From positions 125,825,518 through 125,889,517 of the forward strand of contig NC_092038.1 of the NCBI RefSeq assembly GCF_003086295.3: a DNA stretch of 64,000 nucleotides, given 5' to 3'. Origin of the DNA: Arachis hypogaea. Lineage: Eukaryota; Streptophyta; Magnoliopsida; Fabales; Fabaceae. The notes beneath the pieces are model-generated. The model was given only the letters and a program-made list of their open reading frames with translations. It had not been told where the DNA came from and searched no databases. This document shows, piece by piece, positions 53,677 through 64,000 of the stretch. A program made the translations under genes and the position numbers. The number at the start of each line of letters is the position of its first letter. The first letter of the stretch is position 1.

Positions 53677-54555
53677 AAGCGAACTCTACTCCCTGATGTA
53701 CTCTTTTCCCAACTTCATGATTTTTTTCCAAAAATTAAAGGGTTTTTTCTGGAGAAGGGTTTTTAACGAGGCATCATAGTAGAGGCTAAGGGAAAGTAGG
53801 CTATTAAAAACCCTTAGTAGCAAGAAGGTACCTCCCCAATTAATAAAGATCTTTTTTTTTCATCTATAATATCTCTTATAAGCTCCCTTCTATTTTCTAA
53901 GTCTTTCTACGAAACGCGCCGACTTAAGCTCGACAAAACGTGAAAATCCCATGAACTGACCTAGATGGTCGTCAGGATAAAACGACGAGGTACAAGTCGG
54001 TGTAAAGAGGTTATATAAGCCGATCGTAAACAACTCGGAAACAACTCGACTCGTAAGTCGAAACAAAACTCCGAGCAGAAAAGCTCGAAAACCCTTCGAC
54101 TCAAAAGTCGGAGTGAAGAACTGAGCAGAAGAAAAACGCATCGCAAAAATAACCTAAGTCATAAAAACTCAATAAAACATAGTTGGGCATAAGGAATAAC
54201 AAAAAAGAGATTGAAAAACCTAGGAAAAAGTTTAAAGGCTGTCTAAAAGTCCTTAAACAAAAAGGCTCGGAAAAACAGACAAGCCAATGGGAAAGGTTTT
54301 CGGAAAAAGATCAAGGGGACTTTGAAAAATCAAAATCAGAAAAGCATACACGCATAAGGTAACTTAAACCCCTATCCAGAAAAGGGTATTTATTTTGTTA
54401 ATTTAAAAACCCTTATTTAAAAAGGGCACTTTCTAAAATATTTTGTTTACGGCCTTAAAAGGCCAAAAGAAATTGTCCAAACACCACCAAACAACATATA
54501 AAGAGTTTAAAAAAGGGGGGACTCACAGGCCGAGCTCCCATATAGCCATAAAAAG
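53677..54555. other. Spacer between integrase and antisense gene
   Basis: No gene on either strand. It has repeated short CTCG/TCGGA words (for example AACTCG, AAGTCGGA at 54025-54110) and A-rich runs. It includes the 3' ends of the sense and antisense transcripts. Confidence 0.6.
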
Positions 54556-56436
54556 TTATTTCTGCAGAGGAGTAGACGAATCACCACTACCAAAATCAGG
54601 AGGAGCGCCACCAGGACCGGGAAGAGAGGCATCCACAGAAAAGGAAGTCGGAGGAACAACTGAAGAACTCGAAGTGTCCTTGGAACGAGGAGGGGACTCA
54701 ATAATCCTCTGCCCCCGAGTCTTCAATTCTGACTCAGAAACAATTAGGGGGGCAGGAGGATCCACAATAGCACCATCAATAACAACTTTGTCAGGATGTA
54801 AAGGAGAAAGATCCAAGTCGGGAGCAATAACTCTGACTTGCTCCAGGAAAATCCTCCAAGACTCCTTGGCACCATCAGCGATAGAGTCCTCCAACTCGGC
54901 ATACGCATTTCGAGAGTTCAGCAAATCCTTCTTCACAGACACAAGATCTTGAAATAAACTCTGATAACTCTCCTGTGCTGTCTTCCTTAAACTCGCCTCC
55001 ATGTTGCATTGGGCCCGCAACTTGCTCTCCTTCTCCCGAAGGCTATCTCTCTCCGCCCTCAGCTTGGCGACCTCCTCCTTCAACTCCCTCTCATGCTCCT
55101 GGTAAGAAAGAAGCCTCCCCTCCAGCTCCTCAACCTTCGAGGTCAACCCCAAAGAGCTGAGAGGAGTCTTCTCAAAAATATCCAAAAGCTTGCCACAAAC
55201 ACCCGCCGCCCTAAAACTCTCCTCAGCCAGAGTGGTGAGATGGTTTCGAACAGAAACATCATCCATACTTATATGAGGATAGATGTTCTTTCGGATGAAT
55301 GCAAGAGCATCCGCCTTAACCCCACCATCAAAAGAAGAGCCAGACTCTAAAGTCTTGCGCTTCTTCTTCTCTGGCTCAGAAAGAAGTCGGGCGGAGGGGA
55401 GTGGCCGAGATAAGGCTGAAGAAGAAATCACAATGGGCTGAGAGGGAGTCCCCACGTTCTGAGGAGGAGGAGGATGAGGAGGACGAGGAGAGATGATCGC
55501 CCTGGCACCACCAGCCCTGGCCCGGGACTTTGCTTTAGCCTCTTGAACTCTCTGGTAAGATTCCTGAGCATTCTTCCTTGCCATGTCTGCAAAAGAAACA
55601 ATTAGCAAAAATTACAAGTCGGCAAACCTCAAGTCGGCAGATACAAGTCAGAAATAAGAAATGCATATACTACCTAGTTGCGACCGAACAAAGGTCGGTG
55701 ATCCCTGGAGGAATTTCCTAGTGTCCAAGTATGGGGCCCTCCCCCACACTTCTCGGAAAAACCCCACAATGGCCGCCTCCACCTCGTCCAGGTCGTCTAG
55801 ACCGTACTTCTCACAAGGGGAGGCCTCCAACCAATAGAGGGGAAAGCGAGGGGAAGAATTCTCATCCAGGAAAAAGGGGTGGTGACCCTCTACGGCTTGC
55901 ACTTTGAAAAAATAATTTTTGAAGTCATGGAAAGATTCGTCAAAGAGGGTGAAAATTCTCCGACCTTGTATGGCTCGGAAAGACACCCATTGCTGCTTGT
56001 TATTTAGCCCACTAAAAGGCTTAGTCATGTGAAAGAGAAAGAAGAAAATCCTCAAAGAGGTCGGAAAGTCCAAAGCGTGACTAATAAATTGATAAATTTT
56101 CAGAAAACCCCAGGAATTGGGGTGAAGTTGGGTAGGGACAACTCGACAGTGGTGCAAAACAGACATCTCAAAATCCGAAAAAGGAAGAAAAACACCCAAA
56201 CGGGTGATCATACATTCATACATAAAGAAAAAATGAGGGGCCGCCTCATTGGCCCTCCCAAAACAAACCCGGTCTTCCGGACCTGGGACTACCAACTCAT
56301 ACTTTGGCTCGTCCTCCTCCGAAGTACAAATCTGGTGGTGAGTACGAAGATGAGTAATAAACTCAACATCGACCAAGGGTTCCTCCCCTAGGACCGTGAC
56401 ATCAACCCATTGAGAAAGAACATCTACGGAAGCCAT
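54556..56436 (-). CDS. Spliced antisense gene of the gypsy element (PF04195-like)
   Basis: Two open frames on the minus strand, 56436-55648 and 55608-54556, join through a likely intron: donor CTAG|GTAGTATATG at 55674/55673 and acceptor TTTTGCAG|ACATGG at 55587/55586. The junction keeps frame and gives about 597 residues. The first exon holds the putative gypsy-type transposon domain (PF04195 type; SHALDFPTSLRIFFFLFHM, then KQQWVSFRA). The second exon is proline-rich, with a basic patch (EKKKRKT) and a long coiled coil (about 335-450). It lies between integrase and the 3' LTR, opposite to pol, as in other Tat-lineage elements with extra antisense ORFs. Its role is unknown. The frame is intact although pol is broken. 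Confidence 0.75.
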
Positions 56437-56974
56437 TTCTTTTTTCTTATAAAGGGTGACAAAAACCTACAAAAGAAAAAGAAAAGAAAAATAAAAAACA
56501 CGGTCTCTAAAGGGAGGAGATACGAAGCCAAAATCTACAAACCAACCTATCTACCTACAAAATAAAAGCATGCAAACACAAAGCATGTCATGAAAGAAGA
56601 AAAGCTAACCTTTATCCAAAAGTGAAGGTTGGAAGAAGCAGAAGTCTCCAAACGCAAGAACGCAGCACGAACGAAAAAAGAAGAAATTTGAAAGATTGCA
56701 GAAACGGAAAAATGAAAGAGAAGGAAAATATTTATAAACATGCTGAGGGGCATAATGGTAAAAACGGAGCAGTCATTAATGAGAGTGCACCGTTACCAAA
56801 GCCATCAATCCCTAAGTGCATCCCTAACGGACACGACGCTTGAATAGACGTAACTGTCAGAAACAAAAGGTCGCGAAAATCACGTCGGTTTAAAAACCCG
56901 CGTCTCCTCCAAGAAAGTCGGCTACGAACCCGAGTTAAATACTCGAACCCAAGCCTTAAAGAGATCTTGGGCTC

Positions 56975-56986
56975 GAGCAGGGGCAC
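56975..56986 (+). other. Polypurine tract
   Basis: GAGCAGGGGCAC directly abuts the 3' LTR and is the expected start site of plus-strand DNA synthesis; two pyrimidines interrupt it. Confidence 0.55.
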
Positions 56987-57515
56987 TGTTCATACCCTGG
57001 CCCAATAATAAAGGCCCAGGTCCAAACGAAAGGCTTAGTCCAGAGGATTGAGCCTTGCTGAGCACCGACCTTCGTGTTAAGAAGTCGGTGTTGACTACGA
57101 TTTCTCCTAAAGAAGTCGGGCACGAGATTAGCTGGCAGATAAACACTCATTCAAATGAGTAACCGCCCCTAAAATCTCTCTAACCGCTTCATCAAGCCAT
57201 ATCTTAACCTCCCTAAGATAATGAGACGGTTAACACCCTAAAGATATGGCACTACTCCAACGGTGGTTATTGGCTCACCACTATAAATACACTGACACCC
57301 CTCAGGTATCTCTAAGCCCAATACTCTCTAGACCTGCTCACACCCTTGCTAACTTAGGCATCGGAGTGTCTTTGCAGGTACCACCCCCATCTCCTCGTAC
57401 AAACAAGTCGGACGGAGTCTCCCGAGTTGCATACTCATTCGGAATCCTCCTCCTTCACACATTTGGACCAACCAACGTCATTCAACCCATCAATCTCCGG
57501 TTACCCATCATAACA
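56987..57515 (+). repeat. 3' LTR of the gypsy element
   Basis: 529 bp with 12 substitutions relative to 41099-41627 and no gaps. The ATTAC duplication follows directly. Confidence 0.95.
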
Positions 57516-60091
57516 ATTACTATTTATAAAATTTATTACATAATTTTCTCATCTTAATATCAATATTTAATGAATATAAGATACAAAATATTATTTATAT
57601 TATTTAACATACAAGACAAATATCTTAAGTCATCATGTAGAACAATAAATATAATAGTGCAAATACTTACTTACTTATTTATTCTATTATATAAATATTG
57701 AGTTTCTGCACTTAATGATGGAACTGACGTAGCATGCTCCAGAGAGTGTTTCTCGATTTAATTATTTTAACTCATTAAATACAATTTATTACAATGACTT
57801 AATTATATTAACTAATTGATTTGATTGGATATTTAAATATTAATATAATTTATTAAAATTTATATTACTTAATTAATTAGACTACGTTAATTGTAATTCA
57901 TTATATCAGTGAATTGGTTTTTTTTTCATTTATGAAATCTAAAATAAAATAAATAATTTATTATTTATTCTAATTAAATTTATTAAATTAGATGACGCAT
58001 AGCAACGCACACGGCGACAGAGCAGACACGACAACAGTAGTGACTGGACAGGTAGAATAACAGCGACGAGATGGAAGTTGCATATTCTTCTCTATTGCAT
58101 TCGAAAGCAAGTCAAGCAATATTCTACTCTCCTGGAGTTTTGGGAGTGAGATCATAGAATTGAGGGCAAGAAAAGTTAGGTAGCTATTTGGTTTTTTAAG
58201 GCTTTTTTTTCCAGATTTCTAAATACCTAAAAGAGCACCGCGTTAAAGATTATATATCCTTTATTTCTTTCTTTTTTTTTTAATGTAGATGAATATAAAA
58301 TATATTAGGAATTGTCTACGAGAAAATTAAATTAAGTTAGACAAATATATTATTATTATTTCTCATTATTAATTTAACTCTACCTATTATACAAAATCTC
58401 TATTTATATGATTTATTTCTCATTATATCTAGATTATATCTTATTAATAATTATAGATAAAATTTTTTATTAATTGCATTTTAAGTTTTCAATTATATGT
58501 CAGAACTAATTTTTTTTATTTAAAGTTAATGTAAAATATAAAAAAATTCACATCAAGTTATCTAAACTCTAGAGTCATTAATAAATTTTTTGACCAATAA
58601 GATGTCATTAATAATCTTCTCTAAAAGTTTAAGTTGCATAAATATAATTAGATAATTTTAATAAGAATAATATTATGCATTTAAATTTATCTATTCTATT
58701 ATATAAAAATCAAATTTTTGTACTTAATGATGAACCTGACGTAGCATGCTTTTGAGAATGTTTTTCGATTTATTTCTTTTAACTCATTAACTATAAGTTA
58801 TTACGATAAATTAACTATATCAACTAATTAATTTGATTAAATATTTAAATATTATATAATTTATTGTAATTTATATCAATTTGATTTGGTAGTATTTTCT
58901 AATTTATTTATTTTAATATTCTGTTAGTATTTTTAATTTATTTTTTAAAATTTATTAACCCAAATTTATTATGTGTACTAATTAATTAATTTGATTAATT
59001 TATTAGTCATTAAAATAATAAATCTATGAATAAAATAGGCAATTGAGATATTTTCAACTAATAATTAAATCAAATCAAATCAAATCATATATATTAAGCT
59101 AAATTCAAATCATGTGAATTATGGACCAAATTAAAATAAAATAATTTCTTACTTATTCAATACACCTTTTGTATTTACAAATAAATTATTGTCTACTTCA
59201 ATATATGAAATTTTTATGAATTTTTTATTGCGCAATTCACTTTAACACAAATAAATTAATTTATAAAAATTTAAACTTGAACGCTTGTTATGATTAAACT
59301 CAAACTTTAATTTATTTTGTCATATTATTATATAAATATTAAATTCTTCGATTAAATACTTATTTGATTATGAAATGATATTATATATTACTTTATATTG
59401 ACAATTAAATTTCAATTACTACACAAATATTATATTTTAGGTAATTGTATATTTTTTTGTTATGTTAAAAATTATTATATAATTCTAAGATAATTTAGTT
59501 ATGTTTATTTTTTTAAAAGTATTGTCATTATTGAAGAGTAACTAATATTTGTGATAGTATAAAATTTAAAAATAAAAATACAAAATATTAATATACTGTG
59601 TTTTCGAAGTATAAATCTTGAAGTAAATATATGTAATTATAATTAATGATCATAATTAAAAGTCTTTTTTTTCAATTTGTTCAGGACATGTTTATCTTAA
59701 ATTTTATTCCTTTATTAATTAGTATTTTTTTACATTTAATTATCATTAATTTATATAAATCAAAATGTATAATTTAAAAAGATAGATACGTGTCTAAAAA
59801 TTAAAAAAAAATTGTTAGTAAAAAATTTATAACGCTTTAGTTTTTTTTTTTTGCATCATATCTTATATTTTTACCATAAGTTAGAGGTAAATTATTAAAT
59901 ATAAATTATATTTATTACTTATTATCCTAATTCGAATTCATTAAATTCGATTTAAATAGAGACAACTAGGCAACGTTATTGGATTTAGGGGATTCAGGTA
60001 ATTTTAGGGTGACTTTGATTTATCAATATAAATTAGCCTAATATGTGATATTAATTATTGTTATATATATAAAAAATGTGACATATTTATG

Positions 60092-60511
60092 TATTGTTTA
60101 GATTAGAAGAATTTGTAGAGAAATAACATGCTGGGGAAGAAAATAGATGGAAAAATCAATTTTTCATTATTTGGTTCAACAAAGAAATTGAATGAAAAAT
60201 ATAAAAGTGTATATAAAACTCACGTAAATTTTTTCTTCGAAGTTGCCAAGAAAACTGATTCAAAAGTGTAAACATGGATAAAAATACAGAGTTACCATTT
60301 AAAATATAATTTATATATAATATATAAAAACATTAATATAATTTTTCTCTATTATAATTTTTTCTCTTCTTACTTTTCCTTCCATTTAAGCAAAAGAAAT
60401 TTTTTCCTCTATTTTCTTTTCATTCATTTTTTTTCATCTAAACAGCACACAAAAAAATACTTTTCTTTCCATTTTCTTTCCTCTTATTTTTTATCTTATA
60501 TCCAAACAATA
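60092..60511. mobile_element. MITE-like element, TATTGTTTRGAT termini
   Basis: The left end TATTGTTTAGATTAGAAGA and the reverse complement of the right end TATTGTTTGGATATAAGATAAA are imperfect terminal inverted repeats. The interior is AT-rich and non-coding, with polypyrimidine blocks (TTTTCTTTCCATTTTCTTTCC) on one side and purine-rich blocks on the other. Confidence 0.5.
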
Positions 60512-60776
60512 GTTTAGTGTTTATCCATTTATCTTTTATTAATATTATTATAACAAGAATACATCTAACCTTATAAAAATGAGATAACCTAAACTTTGAT
60601 TATCTAAGAATTTATTGAGTGGCTAGAATAGCTCCACGTCACGAACCAATGAATGCTAGCAATAAGGATGATCACAAAAACAGCCGAAACATGTATTTGC
60701 TGGAATTGCTCGCGTTTTGGAGCTAGATGGGAACTCCTGAAATCCTCACGACCTGCCATGTGAAAATGAATGGGAC

Positions 60777-61367
60777 TAGGGGTGACAAACGAGTCGAAAT
60801 CTGTCGAGCTGGTCGTATAACCCGCTAAAAAATGCGGGTTGGGCCAGAAATTTATGGCCACCAAACTTAAAAATCCCGCCTACCCTGCACCGCCTAATCC
60901 ACAGGATTTGGCGGGCTTCGGCGGGGCGGGGCAGGCTTTCCCACTGAGCCAAATTTTTATTTTGGTAGAGTCATTTTTTTACAAATTTCTATGATGTTAT
61001 TGATCTACAAAATGATGAAGATGATAATTAAAGAAGTTTTAAGTTATATTTTGGATAATATTTGTTTTACTTTGAACAATGCTGGTTTATTATTTTGTTC
61101 AAAAAAAATATTTATTACACATTTATAATTATAAAGACGTTAATGTACATGAATTTAAAAACTATAATTTTTTATGTTTTTAGAAATTATAAATTTATTG
61201 AAATTGTTGTGAAATTATATATATTGTTTAATATTTAATGCCTTATAAAAAAAAAAGAGATCCCGCCAGCCTACCATTAGGCGGGCAGGGGAAAAATTCA
61301 GGACCGTCTTACTAGGCGGGGCGGGCTTTTGACGAGACATGACGGACTTTTCCGTTTGCCACTCCTA
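60777..61367. mobile_element. Non-autonomous hAT-like element, 0.59 kb
   Basis: Terminal inverted repeats TAGGGGTGACAAACG and (reverse complement of the right end) TAGGAGTGGCAAACG fit the TAGGGGTGGCAAA ends of plant hAT relatives. GC-rich subterminal GGCGGG repeats at both sides (60895-60930 and 61275-61325) are separated by an AT-rich centre without an ORF. The 8 bp target duplication is not clear. Confidence 0.7.
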
Positions 61368-62585
61368 ATAGGGGAACGGACATAAGTACCCGTCTCATGA
61401 AACTTATTAAATATACGCGAATATAAAATTATTAATTTATCCTAATTTATATATACGTAAATCCATTTCTTGAATTTAGTAATCCTAATTTTTGCCTCCA
61501 ATTCGAATTTTTTCTTTTTCTTCCAGCCTCATTCTCAGCCTTGATCCTCTCTCTCTCTAACTCACTTTCTCTACCTCTCATCAAGTCCGTCACTATGTCG
61601 CTCAGTATGGTCCTAAAAAATTATGTTATATTATTATGTTGGATTATTTTTTTATATTTTCTCCTTTTGAAATGTTATTTTTCATAAGGAATATGTTATA
61701 AATTGTGTTGAATTATATTGAATTGATTATTTTATGATTTATTATATTATGTCCTTTTGTGTTAATTTTTTTAAAAATTTCCAAAGACTATTCGTAGATA
61801 CCCGAAGAGATATATGTTCTCTAAGGAGTGATTAAACAGGAACTTGCAATGATGGAGAAAGAACGAGGACATTTTTTTTAATAGGAATGAGGGATGGAAA
61901 GTGAGTTTCTCACGCCTTGAGTCTTCATTACCATATTAATTTATTTTTCAATAGAATAAATTATATATTGAATAACAAAAGTTGCTATCGGTTTCTTTTC
62001 ACACTAACTAATACTCAAGAATGGTGTTTCGATACACCATATTACCAAAAAATATTAATCGATCTAATAACTTTTGTAATGACATAAGTTTATGAAATTT
62101 GAAAATTTAAAAATTATTTCATAAAATGTAAAGTTTTAACAAGTAATAATATTGATCATATTATTTTGATTTCAAGAATGAATACGATAGCAATAAATAA
62201 AATTGTCCCAAGTAAATTTTAACAAAGACAAAAATAAATAAGTATTTTTATTAATAAAAAATAAATCTATTTTAAAGACAAATACAATTTTTTTCTATGG
62301 ATTTCCTAACTTGGCAAGTCGAAAATTAATCCACCACATATTGATGCTCTATTTATTAAGGGTCTGTCGCTAACTAATGGATTGTGATACACACAAGACG
62401 AAATTCAAACTCTAAATACTTGTTTAAGCGGGCCAATGAGATGACCATTCAATAAATTTAAATTGATTAAAATAAATATTAATTATTTTTTATATTTTTT
62501 AAATTATAAAATATTTATAATAATAATTACTATGTATATTTTTTATTTAAATTTAATAAAAAATTTATATAATTTTATGTATTAT

Positions 62586-62614
62586 CCCGTGTAAGACACG
62601 AGAACATATACTAG
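62586..62614 (+). other. Candidate Helitron 3' terminus
   Basis: Seven-base stem with one mismatch, three-base loop, then CTAG|T. Confidence 0.5.
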
Positions 62615-63499
62615 TTCACATAAAAACATGATCTAGTATTAATTCTTAAGAACTATGGATTATTGGGAAGGACAAACTCCTGCAATTTTATCATCAATTC
62701 TATTAGAGTATATACTTTTTTTTATTTTTATTGTATCATCATTTACCAATTAAAAACAATATCAGTTTTTCAAAGTAAATATATAAGAATATAAGAATCA
62801 TAATAAAGCCATTATGTAAATTTGGAGACATGCTACCGGCGAATATTATTATCGTAAAGTTAATTTTTCGAGGGCCCCATAATTTACATAAGTTATTCTA
62901 ATATAGTAAATTAGTTAATATCTAATTTTTTTAAATTTTTTATTAAATTTTTAGTTAATAGATTGTTGTATATACAAAATAGAATTTAAACTACCGACCC
63001 ACTAAAATTGATTTATTGATGTCGATTTAGATGTAAATGAATTGTTATTTAGATACTTCTTTTGAGAAATAAAACAAGCACTTATTAACATAATTACAGA
63101 AAGAAAAATGCTACTTGTAATTCAGCATTTATTCAGTTTTAAAATTTAATATTTTATTATTTTAATTTTTTAATTAATCATATTTTTTATTTTTAAAAAA
63201 TTATTTTTATTATTTTTAATATTTATCACCGTAAAATTTGTAACTATTTGTAATATATTAGTTTTTTGATAAAATTTGTAACAACTTTTTGTGTACTAAT
63301 TTTTAAAAAATCGGTAAAGTTTTTAAAATTAATTAAACTCACTTCAATTATTTTTTTATTCAAAATATTCAAAACTCATGTCAAAAACACATTTAAAATT
63401 AAATAAACAACATAAACATATTTAAAATTATGTATTAACACATCGAAATTATTGTCATTGTAGATCTAAATTACATATTGAACACACACAAAAATTAAA
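62615..63499. other. AT-rich DNA without gene
   Basis: No ORF, RNA gene or clear repeat ends seen. Confidence 0.6.
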
Positions 63500-64000
63500 T
63501 TAAATTTGAATCCATGAAGGGAAGGTGGATTGAGACTCCCACCATTCAAACCATGTTAAAGCTTCCCCATGGCGGCTTCACTCTATCGACACTGACCCAA
63601 CGGTAGCCACTTTGCTACGGTCTATCAGTATTCGGTATTCACCTTAATCCAGCCTATAGGTAGCCCTTTCCATGGCGCCGACAACCAGGCTCTGATACCA
63701 ATTGTTACGGTTTCTCTAGTATCCTTACTGTTAGGGCAGAATTGAGTGTAGAAGATAAGGGTAGAAGGGAAGAACAGAATAACTGAACAGAGGAAGGAAT
63801 TATCGATGTGATAATTACCTCACTAGCAGAATAATATTATAAATTTAAATGAAAGAAAAACAAGAATAATTGACTTTCGAGAGGTCAATTCTCTCCCTCT
63901 AGATTTTCACTCCACTTATTTCCTGCCTACTAGCTTTTCCAGCCTACCTATTTATAATATCTAATCCTATAACTACTGTCCTAAAGATGTGGAGTTTCAG
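63500..64000 (-). mobile_element. 5' end of an LTR retrotransposon with tRNA-Met primer site, cut by window end
   Basis: On the minus strand an LTR ending CCGTAACA (boundary at 63703) is followed after 2 nt by TGGTATCAGAGC (63700-63689), the complement of the initiator tRNA-Met 3' end. Then comes a short leader and a gag-like remnant at about 63570-63500 reading GEALTWFEWWESQSTFPSW, a conserved capsid motif, ending in a stop. Gag before and after this motif is missing, so the interior is truncated or heavily deleted on the left. The LTR start lies beyond the window. Copia and several gypsy groups use this primer, so the superfamily is open. Confidence 0.75.

Larger units (their letters stand above)
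41099..57515 (+). mobile_element. Ty3/gypsy Tat-like LTR retrotransposon, with nested element
   Basis: Two 529 bp LTRs differ at 12 positions by my count (2.3%) and are flanked by the exact duplication ATTAC (41094-41098 and 57516-57520). The order is LTR, tRNA-Asp primer site, gag, protease, [nested element], reverse transcriptase, RNase H, integrase, antisense gene, purine tract (GAGCAGGGGCAC ending 56986), LTR. Without the nested element and one duplication it is about 9.6 kb. RT placed before integrase defines Ty3/gypsy; the antisense gene and small LTRs fit the Tat group. Polyprotein genes contain at least three stops and three frame changes, so the copy is dead. Confidence 0.93.
57521..62614 (+). 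mobile_element. Helitron-like repeat copies (A2, B2) with a Helitron-like 3' end
   Basis: A2 starts near 57678 and is collinear with 38402-38720. B2 starts at 58690 with A|TCTATTCTATTATATAAAAATC and is collinear with 38738-40700, less a 1 kb segment. At 62586-62614 a short hairpin (CCCGTGT-AAG-ACACGAG) is followed by AACATATACTAG and then T, the layout of a Helitron 3' end (hairpin, about 10 nt, CTAG, insertion between A and T). B2 could therefore be one element, 58690-62614, carrying two later MITE insertions. The stretch 57985-58200 between the units is more GC-rich and unidentified. Confidence 0.45.

Noticed and set aside
54443..55350. Plus-strand ORFs opposite the antisense gene
   Set aside because: Shadows; codon-level similarity and domain evidence support the minus strand.
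60604..60864. 86-codon minus-strand ORF
   Set aside because: Overlaps the end of the hAT-like element; no homology recognised.

Overview
The window is nuclear DNA of a dicot plant, almost certainly a legume and most likely Arachis (peanut or a wild relative). The reasons are spliced plant genes with GT-AG introns, AT-rich intergenic DNA, and stacks of Ty3/gypsy LTR retrotransposons with tRNA-Asp primer sites and the palindromic GGCGTT-AACGCC motifs that I associate with Arachis repeats. The genus is inference; a database search would settle it.

Layout. (1) 1-13.3 kb is retrotransposon: a minus-strand element without polymerase or integrase, whose left LTR is cut by the window edge, sits inside the gag region of an older, decayed plus-strand gypsy element. 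(2) 13.3-38 kb is a gene island with five intact-looking genes: a clade IVa bHLH transcription factor (+), a peroxisomal/glyoxysomal malate dehydrogenase with a PTS2 presequence (-), squalene monooxygenase (+), a domesticated MuDR transposase of the MUSTANG type (+) and plastid LL-diaminopimelate aminotransferase (-). I rebuilt the exons of the four spliced genes; all junctions are GT-AG and all frames close. Between squalene monooxygenase and the MUSTANG gene, a TIR-flanked element carries a broken copy of an RGP5-like UDP-arabinopyranose mutase gene. (3) 38-63 kb is repeat again: Helitron-like AT-rich copies split by a 16.4 kb gypsy (Tat-like) element, which itself carries a complete 6.8 kb non-autonomous LTR element inserted between protease and reverse transcriptase. 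Both insertions have exact 5-bp target duplications (ATTAC outside, CCACT inside). The gypsy element has a spliced antisense gene between integrase and its 3' LTR. Several MITE-like elements follow. (4) The last 0.5 kb is the start of another LTR element on the minus strand with a tRNA-Met primer site and a gag remnant.

How parts relate. The host genes are mostly primary metabolism: fatty-acid/glyoxylate redox (MDH), lysine synthesis (DAP aminotransferase) and sterol/triterpene synthesis (squalene monooxygenase). The most suggestive relation is a clade IVa bHLH gene (the clade of the Medicago triterpene regulators TSAR1/TSAR2) about 7.4 kb upstream of a squalene monooxygenase gene whose upstream region has two CACGAG N-box motifs. 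This is a hypothesis, not a demonstrated regulon. I saw no tRNA, rRNA or CRISPR features.
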